Positions 1-7,095 of a stretch of DNA of 8,113 bases are shown here, piece by piece. Made by a program: the position numbers and the translations under genes. A model generated the notes under the pieces. The model was not told the DNA's origin. It ran no database searches and worked only from the letters and a program-made list of their open reading frames with translations. The DNA comes from Clostridia bacterium. Lineage in GTDB: Bacteria; UBA6262; WVXT01; JAUXBS01. Numbering within the stretch: position 1 is the first letter of the stretch; each line of letters opens with the position of its first letter. Location of the stretch: NCBI GenBank assembly GCA_030619245.1, contig JAUXBS010000040.1, positions 1 to 8,113 on the forward strand, read 5' to 3'.

Positions 1-2268
1 AAAACCCTGCCGCCGAACGTATCAATTGATTATACGAATGATTTCTCGGAAAATATCAAGCGCAGGCTGAACGTGTTGATATCAAACGGCAAGATGGGTT
101 TTATCCTGCTGTTTATTTCACTGCTGTTCTTCCTGAATATACGGATAGCCCTTATTACGGCCATAGGCATCCCGTTTTCTTTCCTGGCGGCGCTCCTCAT
201 GATGGCATTATTCGGTTACACGCTTAATATGATTTCCATGTTTGCTTTAATACTGGTCCTCGGGATGATAGTTGACGATGCGATAGTGGTGGCGGAGAAT
301 ACCTTCAGGTACCTTGAAAAGGGAATGTCCCCGAAGGAAGCGGCAATAAAGGGGTGCAGTGAAGTGATGGCTCCCGTCACCGCAACGGTGCTTACGACTA
401 TAGCGGCGTTCCTCCCGCTGATGTTCATAGCGGGGATAATGGGTAAGGTATTAAAAATATTTCCGTTGGGGGTTATCTTCTGCCTGTCGGCGTCCTTGTT
501 TGAGGCGCTGATTATACTCCCCTCTCACCTTGCCGAGTGGGTGAAACCGCTGAAATCAAAAAAGGAAACCAACGGGATTCAGGATGGTGAAAAAACAAAC
601 TGGAAGAAACCTTCATTATTGTCCAGGGCCCTGCGTTACTTCACTGCCCACGACAGGAAGGGCAATGAAGCCCGCTGGTACCGGTGGCTGCTTGAGAGGT
701 ACACGAGGGTTCTGAAGTTTGCTCTGGATAAAAGGTTCCTGGTGGGGCTTGGCTGCTTTTTAATTCTGGGAGGAACGATTATATTTACCAAGTATTTAAT
801 GCCGGTTAAGATGTTCCCCATTATTGCGGATATAATTTATGTGCGTATAGAGCTGCCGGAGGGGGCGTCTCTTGAAGAGTCAAACGAGGCCATAACAAAA
901 ATAGAGGAAGTAATAATGGAAATGCCGGAGGCTGAGCTTAAAAACGTGACAACCACCGTTGGTTTTTCCGGAGAAATCAACCAGGGCCCTTTTGACAAGC
1001 ACGGTTCAAAGTATGCGCAGTGCAACGTGTACCTGACCCCCGAAACCGGGAGGAAGCGGAAAGCGGATGCCATAATAAGCGAGTTAAGAGAGAAAACAGA
1101 AAAACTAAACATTAAGGATTTGAAGAACCTCCAGTTTGAAAAAATGCAGCACGGCCCTCCGGTAGGGAAGCCGGTTGCGGTAAGCATCAAGGGGGATGAT
1201 TTCAATGTTTTAACGAAGATTGTCAGAGAAATTGAAGCCTACATGGTAATGATTGAAGGTGTGGAAGACATCAAGAATGACTATGAACAGGGCAAGGAGG
1301 AAGTGCAGGTCCACATAGATAAAAAAGAGGCGGCAAGGCTGGGGCTGAACGTGAGCCTGATTGCGAGTACCATCAGGTTTGCCTTTGAAGGCGGTGTTGC
1401 CACGAGTGTCAGGAGGGGGGAGGAGAAGATAGATGTGATTGTAAAACTATCCGAGGAATACAAGGATAGTATCAAAACGCTTGAAAACCTCACGGTTCCC
1501 AATCAGATGAATCGGCTGGTTAAGGTAAGCAGTTTTGCTCATTTTATAAGGGAGCGGGGGATGAACAGGATAGAGCGGGTGGAAGGGAAAAGGACCATCA
1601 CTCTTACAGCAAGCGTGAATGAAGATAAGATTACTCCGATAAAGGCGAACCGGCAGATTATAAAGGAGTTCAAAGGCCTTTCCGCAAGATATCCCGGGTA
1701 CATACTGCATGCGGGAGGGGAGTGGGAGGATACGACTGCATCCATGAAGTCGATGGTAAAGGCATTCGGGATAGCGGTACTGCTGATATACCTTATCCTT
1801 GCCACGCAGTTTAAATCCTTTATCCAGCCGGCAATCATACTTCTGACAGTCCCCTTTGGTTTTGTAGGCGTGATTGCGGCGCTGTACCTTCACGGCCATC
1901 CATTAAGTTTAATGGCAATGTTCGGTATGGTGGGGCTTACGGGTGTCGTGGTTAACGATTCGCTTATACTTGTTGATTTTATAAACAGGCGCAGGGCCGA
2001 CGGAGTGGAAATCATTGAAGCTGTTATTGACGCGGGGCGGACCCGGCTGAGGCCCATAATGATAACCTCTATAACAACAATCGTTGCCCTGCTTCCCGTG
2101 GTTTACGGTATCGGGGGGATAGAACCTTTTGTCGTGCCCGCCGCGCTTGCCATGTCTTACGGGCTCCTTGTAGCAACCTTCCTTACGCTCGTACTGGTAC
2201 CCTGCGTTTACGTGATTATCGAGAATATCAAGTCCAGGTTATTTTATAATAAAAAACAAACTCCATAA
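1..2268 (+). CDS. RND-family efflux transporter, inner-membrane subunit (C-terminal ~755 residues; 5' end outside window)
   Basis: The frame is open from base 1, so the first in-frame methionines here are internal and the true start lies left of the window. Members of this family (AcrB/MdtB-like) are about 1,000-1,080 residues, so roughly the N-terminal quarter is missing. Seen: a helix block at about 106-540 with the TM4 motif GMIVDDAIVVAEN, whose paired Asp codons at 274-279 match the proton-relay pair of AcrB; a long periplasmic porter/docking stretch (about 800-1740); then a second helix block ending near 2240. In TM10 the motif is GVVVNDSLILVDF: the position of AcrB Lys940 is Asn (codon 1954-1956). 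Family role: proton-driven export from the inner membrane or periplasm through a tripartite complex. The substrate cannot be told; a membrane-fusion partner probably lies upstream. The gene is intact to its TAA stop. No GC-rich terminator follows. Confidence 0.93.
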   Translation, partial: KTLPPNVSIDYTNDFSENIKRRLNVLISNGKMGFILLFISLLFFLNIRIALITAIGIPFSFLAALLMMALFGYTLNMISMFALILVLGMIVDDAIVVAENTFRYLEKGMSPKEAAIKGCSEVMAPVTATVLTTIAAFLPLMFIAGIMGKVLKIFPLGVIFCLSASLFEALIILPSHLAEWVKPLKSKKETNGIQDGEKTNWKKPSLLSRALRYFTAHDRKGNEARWYRWLLERYTRVLKFALDKRFLVGLGCFLILGGTIIFTKYLMPVKMFPIIADIIYVRIELPEGASLEESNEAITKIEEVIMEMPEAELKNVTTTVGFSGEINQGPFDKHGSKYAQCNVYLTPETGRKRKADAIISELREKTEKLNIKDLKNLQFEKMQHGPPVGKPVAVSIKGDDFNVLTKIVREIEAYMVMIEGVEDIKNDYEQGKEEVQVHIDKKEAARLGLNVSLIASTIRFAFEGGVATSVRRGEEKIDVIVKLSEEYKDSIKTLENLTVPNQMNRLVKVSSFAHFIRERGMNRIERVEGKRTITLTASVNEDKITPIKANRQIIKEFKGLSARYPGYILHAGGEWEDTTASMKSMVKAFGIAVLLIYLILATQFKSFIQPAIILLTVPFGFVGVIAALYLHGHPLSLMAMFGMVGLTGVVVNDSLILVDFINRRRADGVEIIEAVIDAGRTRLRPIMITSITTIVALLPVVYGIGGIEPFVVPAALAMSYGLLVATFLTLVLVPCVYVIIENIKSRLFYNKKQTP

Positions 2269-2296
2269 AAATATATTTAGTGTAGAAGTTCAGTTA

Positions 2297-2324
2297 AATA
2301 TTAATTGTCTTGATTATTAATATT
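2297..2324. repeat. AT-only 9-bp perfect inverted repeat upstream of the exonuclease gene
   Basis: AATATTAAT (2297-2305) is repeated in inverted form as ATTAATATT (2316-2324), with 10 nt between the arms. The arms contain no G or C and no T-run follows, so this is not a convincing intrinsic terminator. It lies in the 79-bp gap between the transporter and the exonuclease, centred about 37 bp before the exonuclease start. It could be an operator or simply AT-rich intergenic sequence. Confidence 0.35.
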
Positions 2325-2347
2325 AAAACATGTAATTATATTGATTA

Positions 2348-2917
2348 ATGAAAAACTTTCTTATCGAAAATGTGTCCTTTGCGGTGGTTGACATTGAAAC
2401 CACCGGCCTCAGCCCGCGCGCCGGGAACAGGATCTGCGAAATAGCGGTGTTAAGGGTTAAAGGCGGCAGGAAAGTGGGTTCTTTCGAATCCCTGGTAAAC
2501 CCGGAGAGGCCTATTTTTCCGAGAGCGTCATATGTAAACGGTATTACAGATGACATGGTGAGGAATTCACCGAAATTCGGGGAAGTGGTGAAGGATGTTC
2601 TCGGGTTGTTAAACGATGCGGTAATAGTCTGCCACAACGCGCCTTTTGACCTGGGGTTTATAGCTCATCATATGCAGGGCATTAACCTTCCTCCTCTTAA
2701 CAATCCCGTTGTTGATACGCTGAAGCTGGCGAGGAGGTATTATAATTTCCCAAGCAATTCGCTGGGCAGCATTGCCAGGGAACTATGTATCACGGTTGGG
2801 AATGAACACAGGGCGATGGGAGATGTCCTGACTACAAGAAAGGTCCTTGATTGTTTTCTTGAGGACTTCAAAAGAGATAAGGGCGTCAGGAAGTTAAAGG
2901 ATCTTTTAGAGGCATAG
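2348..2917 (+). CDS. DnaQ-like 3'-5' exonuclease, DEDDh type (DNA polymerase III epsilon-like)
   Basis: A complete 189-residue, single-domain exonuclease. All four DEDDh motifs are visible: Exo I VVDIETTGL (D15, E17), Exo II CHNAPFDLGF (D101) and Exo III EHRAMGDV (H154 with D159 four residues later, the His-type signature). Family knowledge: these acidic residues bind two divalent metal ions and remove nucleotides from DNA (or RNA) 3' ends. The length is near that of the catalytic domain of PolC/DnaQ-like proteins. There is no BRCT, helicase, GIY-YIG or polymerase domain, so it could be a proofreading subunit, a repair exonuclease or an RNase T-like enzyme; I cannot choose. The ATG start is the only good one because Exo I begins 10 residues later, but no Shine-Dalgarno sequence precedes it. 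The next gene starts about 32 bp after its stop, so the two may share a transcript. Confidence 0.9.
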   Translation: MKNFLIENVSFAVVDIETTGLSPRAGNRICEIAVLRVKGGRKVGSFESLVNPERPIFPRASYVNGITDDMVRNSPKFGEVVKDVLGLLNDAVIVCHNAPFDLGFIAHHMQGINLPPLNNPVVDTLKLARRYYNFPSNSLGSIARELCITVGNEHRAMGDVLTTRKVLDCFLEDFKRDKGVRKLKDLLEA

Positions 2918-2949
2918 GAAGATTAAAATGAATGAGAAAGGGGGAAGTT

Positions 2950-3171
2950 ATGAAGGACATTACAGAGTTGTTAAAGGAGTCCAATTCAAACATCATTAAG
3001 GGTACGATTTCTTCAGGCGGGGTCATACTGGGGGCCAGGATTGAAAATTTCAAGAACGTCCTGGTAGATGATGACAAACTCAGTAACGACCTGGCCGAGA
3101 AGGTGGACAAGAAGGACGGGGCAGTCAAAGCAATAGAAATTATTGAAAAGGAAGTAAAAAAACAAGGATAG
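2950..3171 (+). CDS. Small hypothetical protein (73 aa), no recognised family
   Basis: I do not recognise this protein. I chose ATG 2950 because AAGGGGG (2938-2944) lies 5 nt before it, one mismatch from a perfect ribosome binding site. An in-frame ATG at 2932 would add six residues (MRKGEV). The product is soluble and charged with no membrane segment or signal peptide: an amphipathic N-terminal stretch (MKDITELLKESNSN), a glycine/valine-rich middle that looks like a beta hairpin (GTISSGGVILGARI), and a lysine/glutamate-rich C-terminal helix ending KKQG. It has no cysteines, so it is not a zinc ribbon. It lies between the exonuclease and the CPBP protease on the same strand, with short gaps either side, which suggests co-transcription. 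The good ribosome binding site and clean ORF favour a real gene, but no function can be assigned. Confidence 0.6.
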   Translation: MKDITELLKESNSNIIKGTISSGGVILGARIENFKNVLVDDDKLSNDLAEKVDKKDGAVKAIEIIEKEVKKQG

Positions 3172-3227
3172 GCAGGGAACTCATAAAAATTCAAATTAAA
3201 AAGTTTCGTTCATTTCTTTCATGTATC

Positions 3228-4136
3228 GTGATTCTGATACTGTTAGCAGCGGCAGTACCGGAAGTTCATGCAATCAATTCACCTGATCCCGGAGGAAAAG
3301 GCCTGGACTTCCCCCCGATTCTTCTCTGGATGCTTCCCGGAGGGCCGTACTTCTACGAAGGTGATACCGGCAGGGGGTTGTGCTATTCACTGCTGGAGGC
3401 ATCGCTGTTTACAGCGGGAATACTGGTAAACGATAAACTTGGAAGCAGCCCTGACCGGGAATTGAATATCCCGTTCCTGCTTTCCAGCCAGATATATGCA
3501 ATTGAAAAGTTCAGTTACTACCGGGAGTTTGTCCTGAGAATCAAGCAGGACCCTGATTATAATTTCCGCTATGAAATAGACGCCACGCCTGTTTCAGAAC
3601 TGTTTGCGGCGCCGTTCAACCCGAAGGTTATTTCATCCCCGTTCGTGCTGGTATTCGCGGCGCTTGGTATAATTGACGGTATAATCTCATATCCCGAAGG
3701 CAGCAGGGGCTGCCGGGATATTTCAGGCGTTAGGGCAATGAATACCGCCATGAGCCCCGGGGCGGGGACGCTGTACTACGAAGCAGCCGCTTTCTCAGTT
3801 AGTTATGGCGCGGCGCTGTCCGAGGAAATGATGTTCAGGGGTATGTTCATGCCGATGATTGATTACAGGTACGGGAAGGCTGCCGGGCTTGTTTCAACAT
3901 CACTTGTTTTTGGCTTGCTGCACTTGTTGAACCCCGACATTGACAAACCACTGTACTTCGTAACCCAGGCGACTCTTGCGGGTTTTGCGTTAGGGTACAA
4001 TGTCCAGAAGAATGATTATGAACTGTCAAAGGCAATCGCCGCTCACTTCTGGTATAATATGGTATCAATGACAACCACGTGGCTTATCAATCCGGATGAG
4101 AATCCCCTGGGCCTCGGGGTAACGTTTAAGTTTTGA
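3228..4136 (+). CDS. CPBP-family (CAAX/Abi-type) intramembrane metalloprotease; real start probably upstream of GTG 3228
   Basis: The CPBP/Rce1 motifs are all present: EEMMFRG (E199, E200, R204), FGLLH (F228, H232) and HFWYN (H273, N277). In this family these Glu and His residues form the metal-dependent active site inside the membrane. Hydrophobic segments surround them. The N-terminal part (LPGGPYFYEGDTGRG and the following helix) resembles the short hydrophobic repeats of DUF5683-like proteins. The first conventional start is GTG 3228, giving a 15-residue hydrophobic leader (MILILLAAAVPEVHA) with no positive n-region. The frame stays open upstream to 3147 and encodes IKKFRSFLSC directly before it, exactly the basic n-region a signal peptide needs; cleavage would follow VHA. 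Initiation may therefore be at ATA 3183 or ATT 3189, after AGGGA (3174-3178). The protein ends VTFKF. The substrate is unknown. It converges on the FAD oxidase, leaving 44 bp. Confidence 0.85.
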   Translation: MILILLAAAVPEVHAINSPDPGGKGLDFPPILLWMLPGGPYFYEGDTGRGLCYSLLEASLFTAGILVNDKLGSSPDRELNIPFLLSSQIYAIEKFSYYREFVLRIKQDPDYNFRYEIDATPVSELFAAPFNPKVISSPFVLVFAALGIIDGIISYPEGSRGCRDISGVRAMNTAMSPGAGTLYYEAAAFSVSYGAALSEEMMFRGMFMPMIDYRYGKAAGLVSTSLVFGLLHLLNPDIDKPLYFVTQATLAGFALGYNVQKNDYELSKAIAAHFWYNMVSMTTTWLINPDENPLGLGVTFKF

Positions 4137-4180
4137 TTCAAGGAATAATATTCTACTGCCACGGAACCTCTTTCATTATA

Positions 4181-5599
4181 TTACAGGTCAAATATCTTTC
4201 CGGGATTCAGTATGTTGTTCGGGTCAAACGCTTTCTTTATCGATTTCATTAACTCTACCTGCCTTTCATCAAGGGACATGCTCAGGTAGGGCTTTTTAAC
4301 CGTGCCTATGCCATGCTCGCCTGAAATCACCCCGCCCACTTCCCGGCTGTAGCTGTACAGGGCCTCTTTTATCTTCTCCGCTTTTTCCTCCAGCCCTTCG
4401 TATTCCTTATCATCAAGCCTGTCATCCTTCATCCCAACTTTCATGATATGCGTGTGGATATTTCCGTCAGCGGCATGGCCGAAGGTTGGAAGCCACATCC
4501 CGTACTTTTCCGAGATTTCATGTATTTTATCAACGAAAACCGCAACCTCTGACCTTGGAACGCATATATCAATAACCTCCATAAGCCCGGGCTTGAGGGC
4601 CTCGTAAATCCGGCTCCTGATGTCCATGATATCCTTCTGCTTCTGTTTGTTGTCCGCCACCAGGACGTCTACCGCTTCGTGCGCCATGCATATTTCCGCT
4701 AAACGCTCAGACAGCCGGTCGACCTCGTCAGACATACCATCCACTATCAGCATGAGGTACGCGCCGGCGTTCCTGCCGGGCCATTTCTTATCCAGGTAAT
4801 TTTCTGAAAGGGTTATAACATCCTGTTCAATGAACTCAACAGCCAGTGGCATTATCCCGCTCTTTATTATTTCAGGCACCACCCTTATTGCCTTGTGCAG
4901 GTTGATAAACGGAACGATAAGGGTATAAGCAACATCCGGAGGCGGAACAAGGCCTATAATCACTTTTGTTATCACTCCCAGCGTCCCCTCAGAACCGATC
5001 ATCAGGTTAAGCAGGCTATAACCCGTGCTGTTTTTAATAAACTTTCCCCCAACGGTTATTATACTTCCATCAGCAAGGACCACTTCAAGTCCCCTGATGA
5101 AATTCCTGAAAACACCGTGCTTTACAGCCCTTGCCCCCCCCGCATTGGTTGCGGCGGCCCCTCCTATGAAAGCGCTCTCCTCGCCCGGGTGGGGAGGGAA
5201 GAAGAACCCTTCCTTTTCAACCGCCTCATAAAACTCCATTAACGGCACCCCTGCCTCAACGGTTGCCATCATGTTTTCCCTGTCTATTTCAATAATCCTG
5301 TTCATGTTTTCAAGGGAAAGGACTATTTCATCATAAACAGGCACGCAGCCGCCGCATAAGCCGGTGCCCGCGCCCCTTGTTGAAACAGGCAGTTTCCTTT
5401 CATTTGCCAGTTCCACTATCTTTGAAACCTGCTGCGCTGAAACCGGTTTTACAACAACGGCAGGATACTTCCTTATCTCCGGGGTAGTGGTCTCGTCATG
5501 GGAGTAATCCTCCAGCCGCTCTTTTTCGGTAATAACATTATTATCCCCGATTATGGCTTTCAGGTCATTTATAATTTCATTTCCAATCTTCCCGAACAT
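4181..5599 (-). CDS. FAD-linked oxidase, GlcD / D-2-hydroxyacid dehydrogenase family
   Basis: A complete 472-residue flavoprotein of the VAO/PCMH superfamily, close in length to GlcD and D-lactate dehydrogenases. The N-terminal FAD-binding domain (about residues 45-220) shows PAVVVKPVS, RGAGTGLCGG (75-84), the NAGG turn (152-155) and GSEGTLG (202-208). The C-terminal cap carries GHAADGNIH (374-382) and SGEHGIG (427-432), the conserved histidine motifs that bind the metal and substrate carboxylate in this family. The expected reaction is oxidation of a D-2-hydroxyacid (glycolate, D-lactate or D-2-hydroxyglutarate) to the 2-oxoacid, passing electrons to an acceptor. The exact substrate cannot be told, and no glcE or glcF partner lies in the window, so it may act alone or with a distant iron-sulphur subunit. 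The start is well supported: AGGAGG (5611-5606) lies 6 nt before the ATG, behind an extended -10 promoter. No frame damage is seen. Confidence 0.93.
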   Translation of the reverse strand: MFGKIGNEIINDLKAIIGDNNVITEKERLEDYSHDETTTPEIRKYPAVVVKPVSAQQVSKIVELANERKLPVSTRGAGTGLCGGCVPVYDEIVLSLENMNRIIEIDRENMMATVEAGVPLMEFYEAVEKEGFFFPPHPGEESAFIGGAAATNAGGARAVKHGVFRNFIRGLEVVLADGSIITVGGKFIKNSTGYSLLNLMIGSEGTLGVITKVIIGLVPPPDVAYTLIVPFINLHKAIRVVPEIIKSGIMPLAVEFIEQDVITLSENYLDKKWPGRNAGAYLMLIVDGMSDEVDRLSERLAEICMAHEAVDVLVADNKQKQKDIMDIRSRIYEALKPGLMEVIDICVPRSEVAVFVDKIHEISEKYGMWLPTFGHAADGNIHTHIMKVGMKDDRLDDKEYEGLEEKAEKIKEALYSYSREVGGVISGEHGIGTVKKPYLSMSLDERQVELMKSIKKAFDPNNILNPGKIFDL

Positions 5600-5622
5600 T
5601 TCGCGCCTCCTTAATGAAAATC

Positions 5623-5631
5623 ATTATAACA
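5623..5631 (-). promoter_or_regulatory. Extended -10 promoter for the FAD-linked oxidase gene
   Basis: On the minus strand the sequence reads TGTTATAAT, a perfect TATAAT with the TGn extension. The -35 region is poor (TATATT at 17-bp spacing), which extended -10 promoters tolerate. Transcription would begin near 5616, giving a leader of about 17 nt that just holds the AGGAGG site. This is a sequence-based prediction. Confidence 0.6.
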
Positions 5632-5686
5632 AATAAAATCTTTTAAATATAGAATTTTTTAATTAAAACATCCGGGAACTTTTTAC

Positions 5687-5715
5687 TTGATAATGTCCTG
5701 ATAGTATTGTATAAG
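5687..5715 (+). promoter_or_regulatory. Sigma70-type promoter for the deacetylase-family gene
   Basis: TTGATA (5687-5692) and TATAAG (5710-5715) each match the sigma70 consensus in five of six positions and are separated by exactly 17 bp. Transcription would begin near 5722, leaving a leader of about 50 nt before ATG 5775. With the extended -10 on the other strand it makes the 175-bp gap a divergent promoter region. No clear operator or riboswitch structure is visible in it. Confidence 0.6.
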
Positions 5716-5774
5716 AATATGCAAACGCAGGTATGAAATGATACAGCATTAAATAAACGGCAGGAGGAAATATC

Positions 5775-6593
5775 ATGAAACTAATTTACAATAAGATTTT
5801 TCTTGAACACGACATAGTCCATCCGGAAAACAAGCAGAGGTTAAGCCGTTTCACGGAACTAAAAGACACCGAAGTAGAGAACGGGGAAAAATACCTGGAG
5901 CTGGTTCACACCCGCTCATTGATTGAATCGGTGAAAGAGGCGAGCAAAACAGGGATGAGCCTGGATGGAGATACCCTGACCTGCAGGAGGACCTATGAAG
6001 TGGCGTGTTATGCCGCGGGCGCCGCGGTAAAAGCTGCCGCCGAAGGCGCCTTTGCCCTGGTAAGGCCCCCGGGGCATCATGCTTCAAGTGACAGGTCCGC
6101 GGGTTTCTGTGTATTCAATAACATTGCCATAGCCGCCAAATATTTGTTAAACAAGAAAAAAAAGGTTTTCATCCTGGATTTTGACCTGCACCACGGCAAC
6201 GGTACACAGGACATACTGATGGGGGAGGAAAACCTCATGTACCTGAGCCTGCACCAGTCGCCGCAGTACCCCGGTACGGGCTTGAGGGATGAAGAGAACT
6301 GTAAAAACATCACCTTCGGGTTCGGCGCCGCGGATGATGAGTACATAAGGGCGCTTGAGGAAAAACTTGCCCCTGCCCTTGAGGAATTCAAACCCGATAT
6401 TGTTGGAGTGAGCGCCGGTTTTGACGGCTACTACAAGGACCTCGGCTACATGAACCCCTCCGCGGGATTCAAATTAACAAAACTCAGTTATAAGAGGATA
6501 AGGGACATCCTTAAACCCTACAAATCCTTCTACCTGCTGGAGGGGGGGTACAATCCTGAAAGTATCTATGAAGGGGTTAGTGTGTTTGCCTGA
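5775..6593 (+). CDS. Histone deacetylase / acetoin utilisation (AcuC) / acetylpolyamine amidohydrolase family hydrolase
   Basis: A 272-residue zinc hydrolase of the arginase/deacetylase fold. Seen in order: the N-terminal HPENKQRL motif (16-23); RPPGHHAS with the catalytic His pair H101/H102; GFCVFNN (110-116); LDFDLHHGNGT with zinc ligands D137 and H139; SAGFDG with the third ligand D217; and LLEGGYN with the transition-state Tyr Y259. All catalytic residues are present, so it should be active. Family role: removal of acetyl (or similar acyl) groups from lysine or polyamines; AcuC acts on acetyl-CoA synthetase. The substrate here cannot be told. The start is firm: AGGAGG (5762-5767) lies 7 nt before the ATG. 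The protein is short for the family (often about 300-375). It stops 13 residues after the GGY motif, where relatives usually have a further helix. The stop lies at the border of AT-rich, rearranged DNA, so a clipped C-terminus is possible. Confidence 0.9.
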   Translation: MKLIYNKIFLEHDIVHPENKQRLSRFTELKDTEVENGEKYLELVHTRSLIESVKEASKTGMSLDGDTLTCRRTYEVACYAAGAAVKAAAEGAFALVRPPGHHASSDRSAGFCVFNNIAIAAKYLLNKKKKVFILDFDLHHGNGTQDILMGEENLMYLSLHQSPQYPGTGLRDEENCKNITFGFGAADDEYIRALEEKLAPALEEFKPDIVGVSAGFDGYYKDLGYMNPSAGFKLTKLSYKRIRDILKPYKSFYLLEGGYNPESIYEGVSVFA

Positions 6594-6736
6594 AAACAGG
6601 TACCGCTCCTATTATTAAAACATCCCATATAGCACATGCCATACCGCATCCGTACAGAAGTGCACTCCTGTAAAAAACAGGGACAGTTATTATTATTACT
6701 CGGGATATAAAAAATATATTCAGGGCTTTCTATTCG
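6594..6736. other. Junction region with short hairpins, no gene
   Basis: This stretch joins the ordinary-composition genes on the left to AT-rich DNA on the right. It carries two small look-alike hairpins, CCTG-AAAA-CAGG (6589-6600, overlapping the deacetylase stop codon) and CCTGT-AAAAA-ACAGG (6667-6681), and a third of the same stem in opposite order follows the PIN remnant (ACAGG/CCTGT, 7022-7037). The stems are only 4-5 bp and no U-run follows, so they are poor terminators. The phrase ACAGGGACAGTTATTATT (6677-6694) recalls the repeats found around REP-associated Y1 transposases, but this is only an impression. No N-terminal PIN coding sequence or antitoxin is visible here. Confidence 0.4.
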
Positions 6737-7000
6737 ATGAAATCAATACTAATTGAGAAAAAACGGCTTATGCTATCATGTGATACTGAAGAATGGATTA
6801 ATAATGCTATTATTATGCCAAAGTTTAGAATTGTACATATGACAACAATAATATCATATAAGTCAACGACATTGCCGCAACCCTTTCATAACGATCCTGC
6901 TGATCAAATAATTGTAGCAACTGCGCGAGAAGCAAATGCAACAATATTAACTTCTGATAAGCGAATTATAAATTATAAACATGTAAGAACAATCTGGTAA
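6737..7000 (+). pseudogene. VapC-type PIN-domain toxin, 5'-truncated remnant
   Basis: The 87-codon reading frame matches only the C-terminal two thirds of a VapC-like PIN protein (usually 125-135 residues). Seen: HNDPADQIIVATAREANATILTSDKRI is interrupted by no stop, giving the motif III acidic pair (D53, D56) and motif IV Asp (D74, in LTSDKR), then the usual terminal VRTIW. The N-terminal part with the first catalytic Asp (LDTH-like) and the motif II Glu (WEI-like) is absent. The frame closes upstream at 6671, and the residues just before M1 do not resemble a PIN domain. Without these metal-binding residues the product cannot be an active PIN ribonuclease. There is only a weak ribosome binding site and no vapB upstream. 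I read it as a decayed toxin gene cut by deletion or recombination. A short expressed protein with another role cannot be excluded. Confidence 0.7.
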
Positions 7001-7040
7001 TATAGTTAGTTGATTTTTTCCACAGGCACTTCCCTGTAAT

Positions 7041-7062
7041 ATGTAAACGAAAATGGACCCAG
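7041..7062 (+). repeat. IS21-like end repeat, copy 1
   Basis: It contains GTAAACGAAAATGGACCCAG. It matches the copy beginning at 7074 in 18 of 22 positions, and the two start exactly 33 bp apart, close to three helical turns. Confidence 0.6.
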
Positions 7063-7073
7063 TTATCCACAAA

Positions 7074-7095
7074 ATGTAATTGAAAATTGACCCAC
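7074..7095 (+). repeat. IS21-like end repeat, copy 2
   Basis: It contains GTAATTGAAAATTGACCCAC. It shares the ATGTAA, GAAAAT and GACCCA blocks with copy 1 in the same register and orientation. Confidence 0.6.

Noticed and set aside
837..1205. Minus-strand ORF of 122 codons inside the RND transporter gene
   Set aside because: It is antisense to the periplasmic domain coding sequence, with serine/phenylalanine-rich composition typical of a reverse-frame shadow.
1447..1899. Minus-strand ORF of 150 codons inside the RND transporter gene
   Set aside because: It lies wholly antisense to a well-conserved transporter segment and its translation has no domain-like pattern; it is a shadow frame.
4137..4180. 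Possible bidirectional terminator between the convergent protease and oxidase genes
   Set aside because: The only dyad is the short AT-rich GAATAATATTC, with no GC stem and no T-run, so it cannot be supported as an intrinsic terminator.
4218..4230. GTTCGGGTCAAAC as a distant inverted copy of the IS21-like end repeat
   Set aside because: It encodes the conserved FDPNN stretch of the oxidase C-terminus and the similarity is limited to GGGTCAA, so it is coincidental.
4895..5242. Plus-strand ORF of 115 codons opposite the FAD-linked oxidase
   Set aside because: It is antisense to the conserved FAD-binding region of the oxidase, with no ribosome binding site or motif.
6667..6681. CCTGT-AAAAA-ACAGG hairpin as a terminator for the deacetylase gene
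   Set aside because: The stem is only 5 bp and is followed by GGACAG rather than a U-rich tract.
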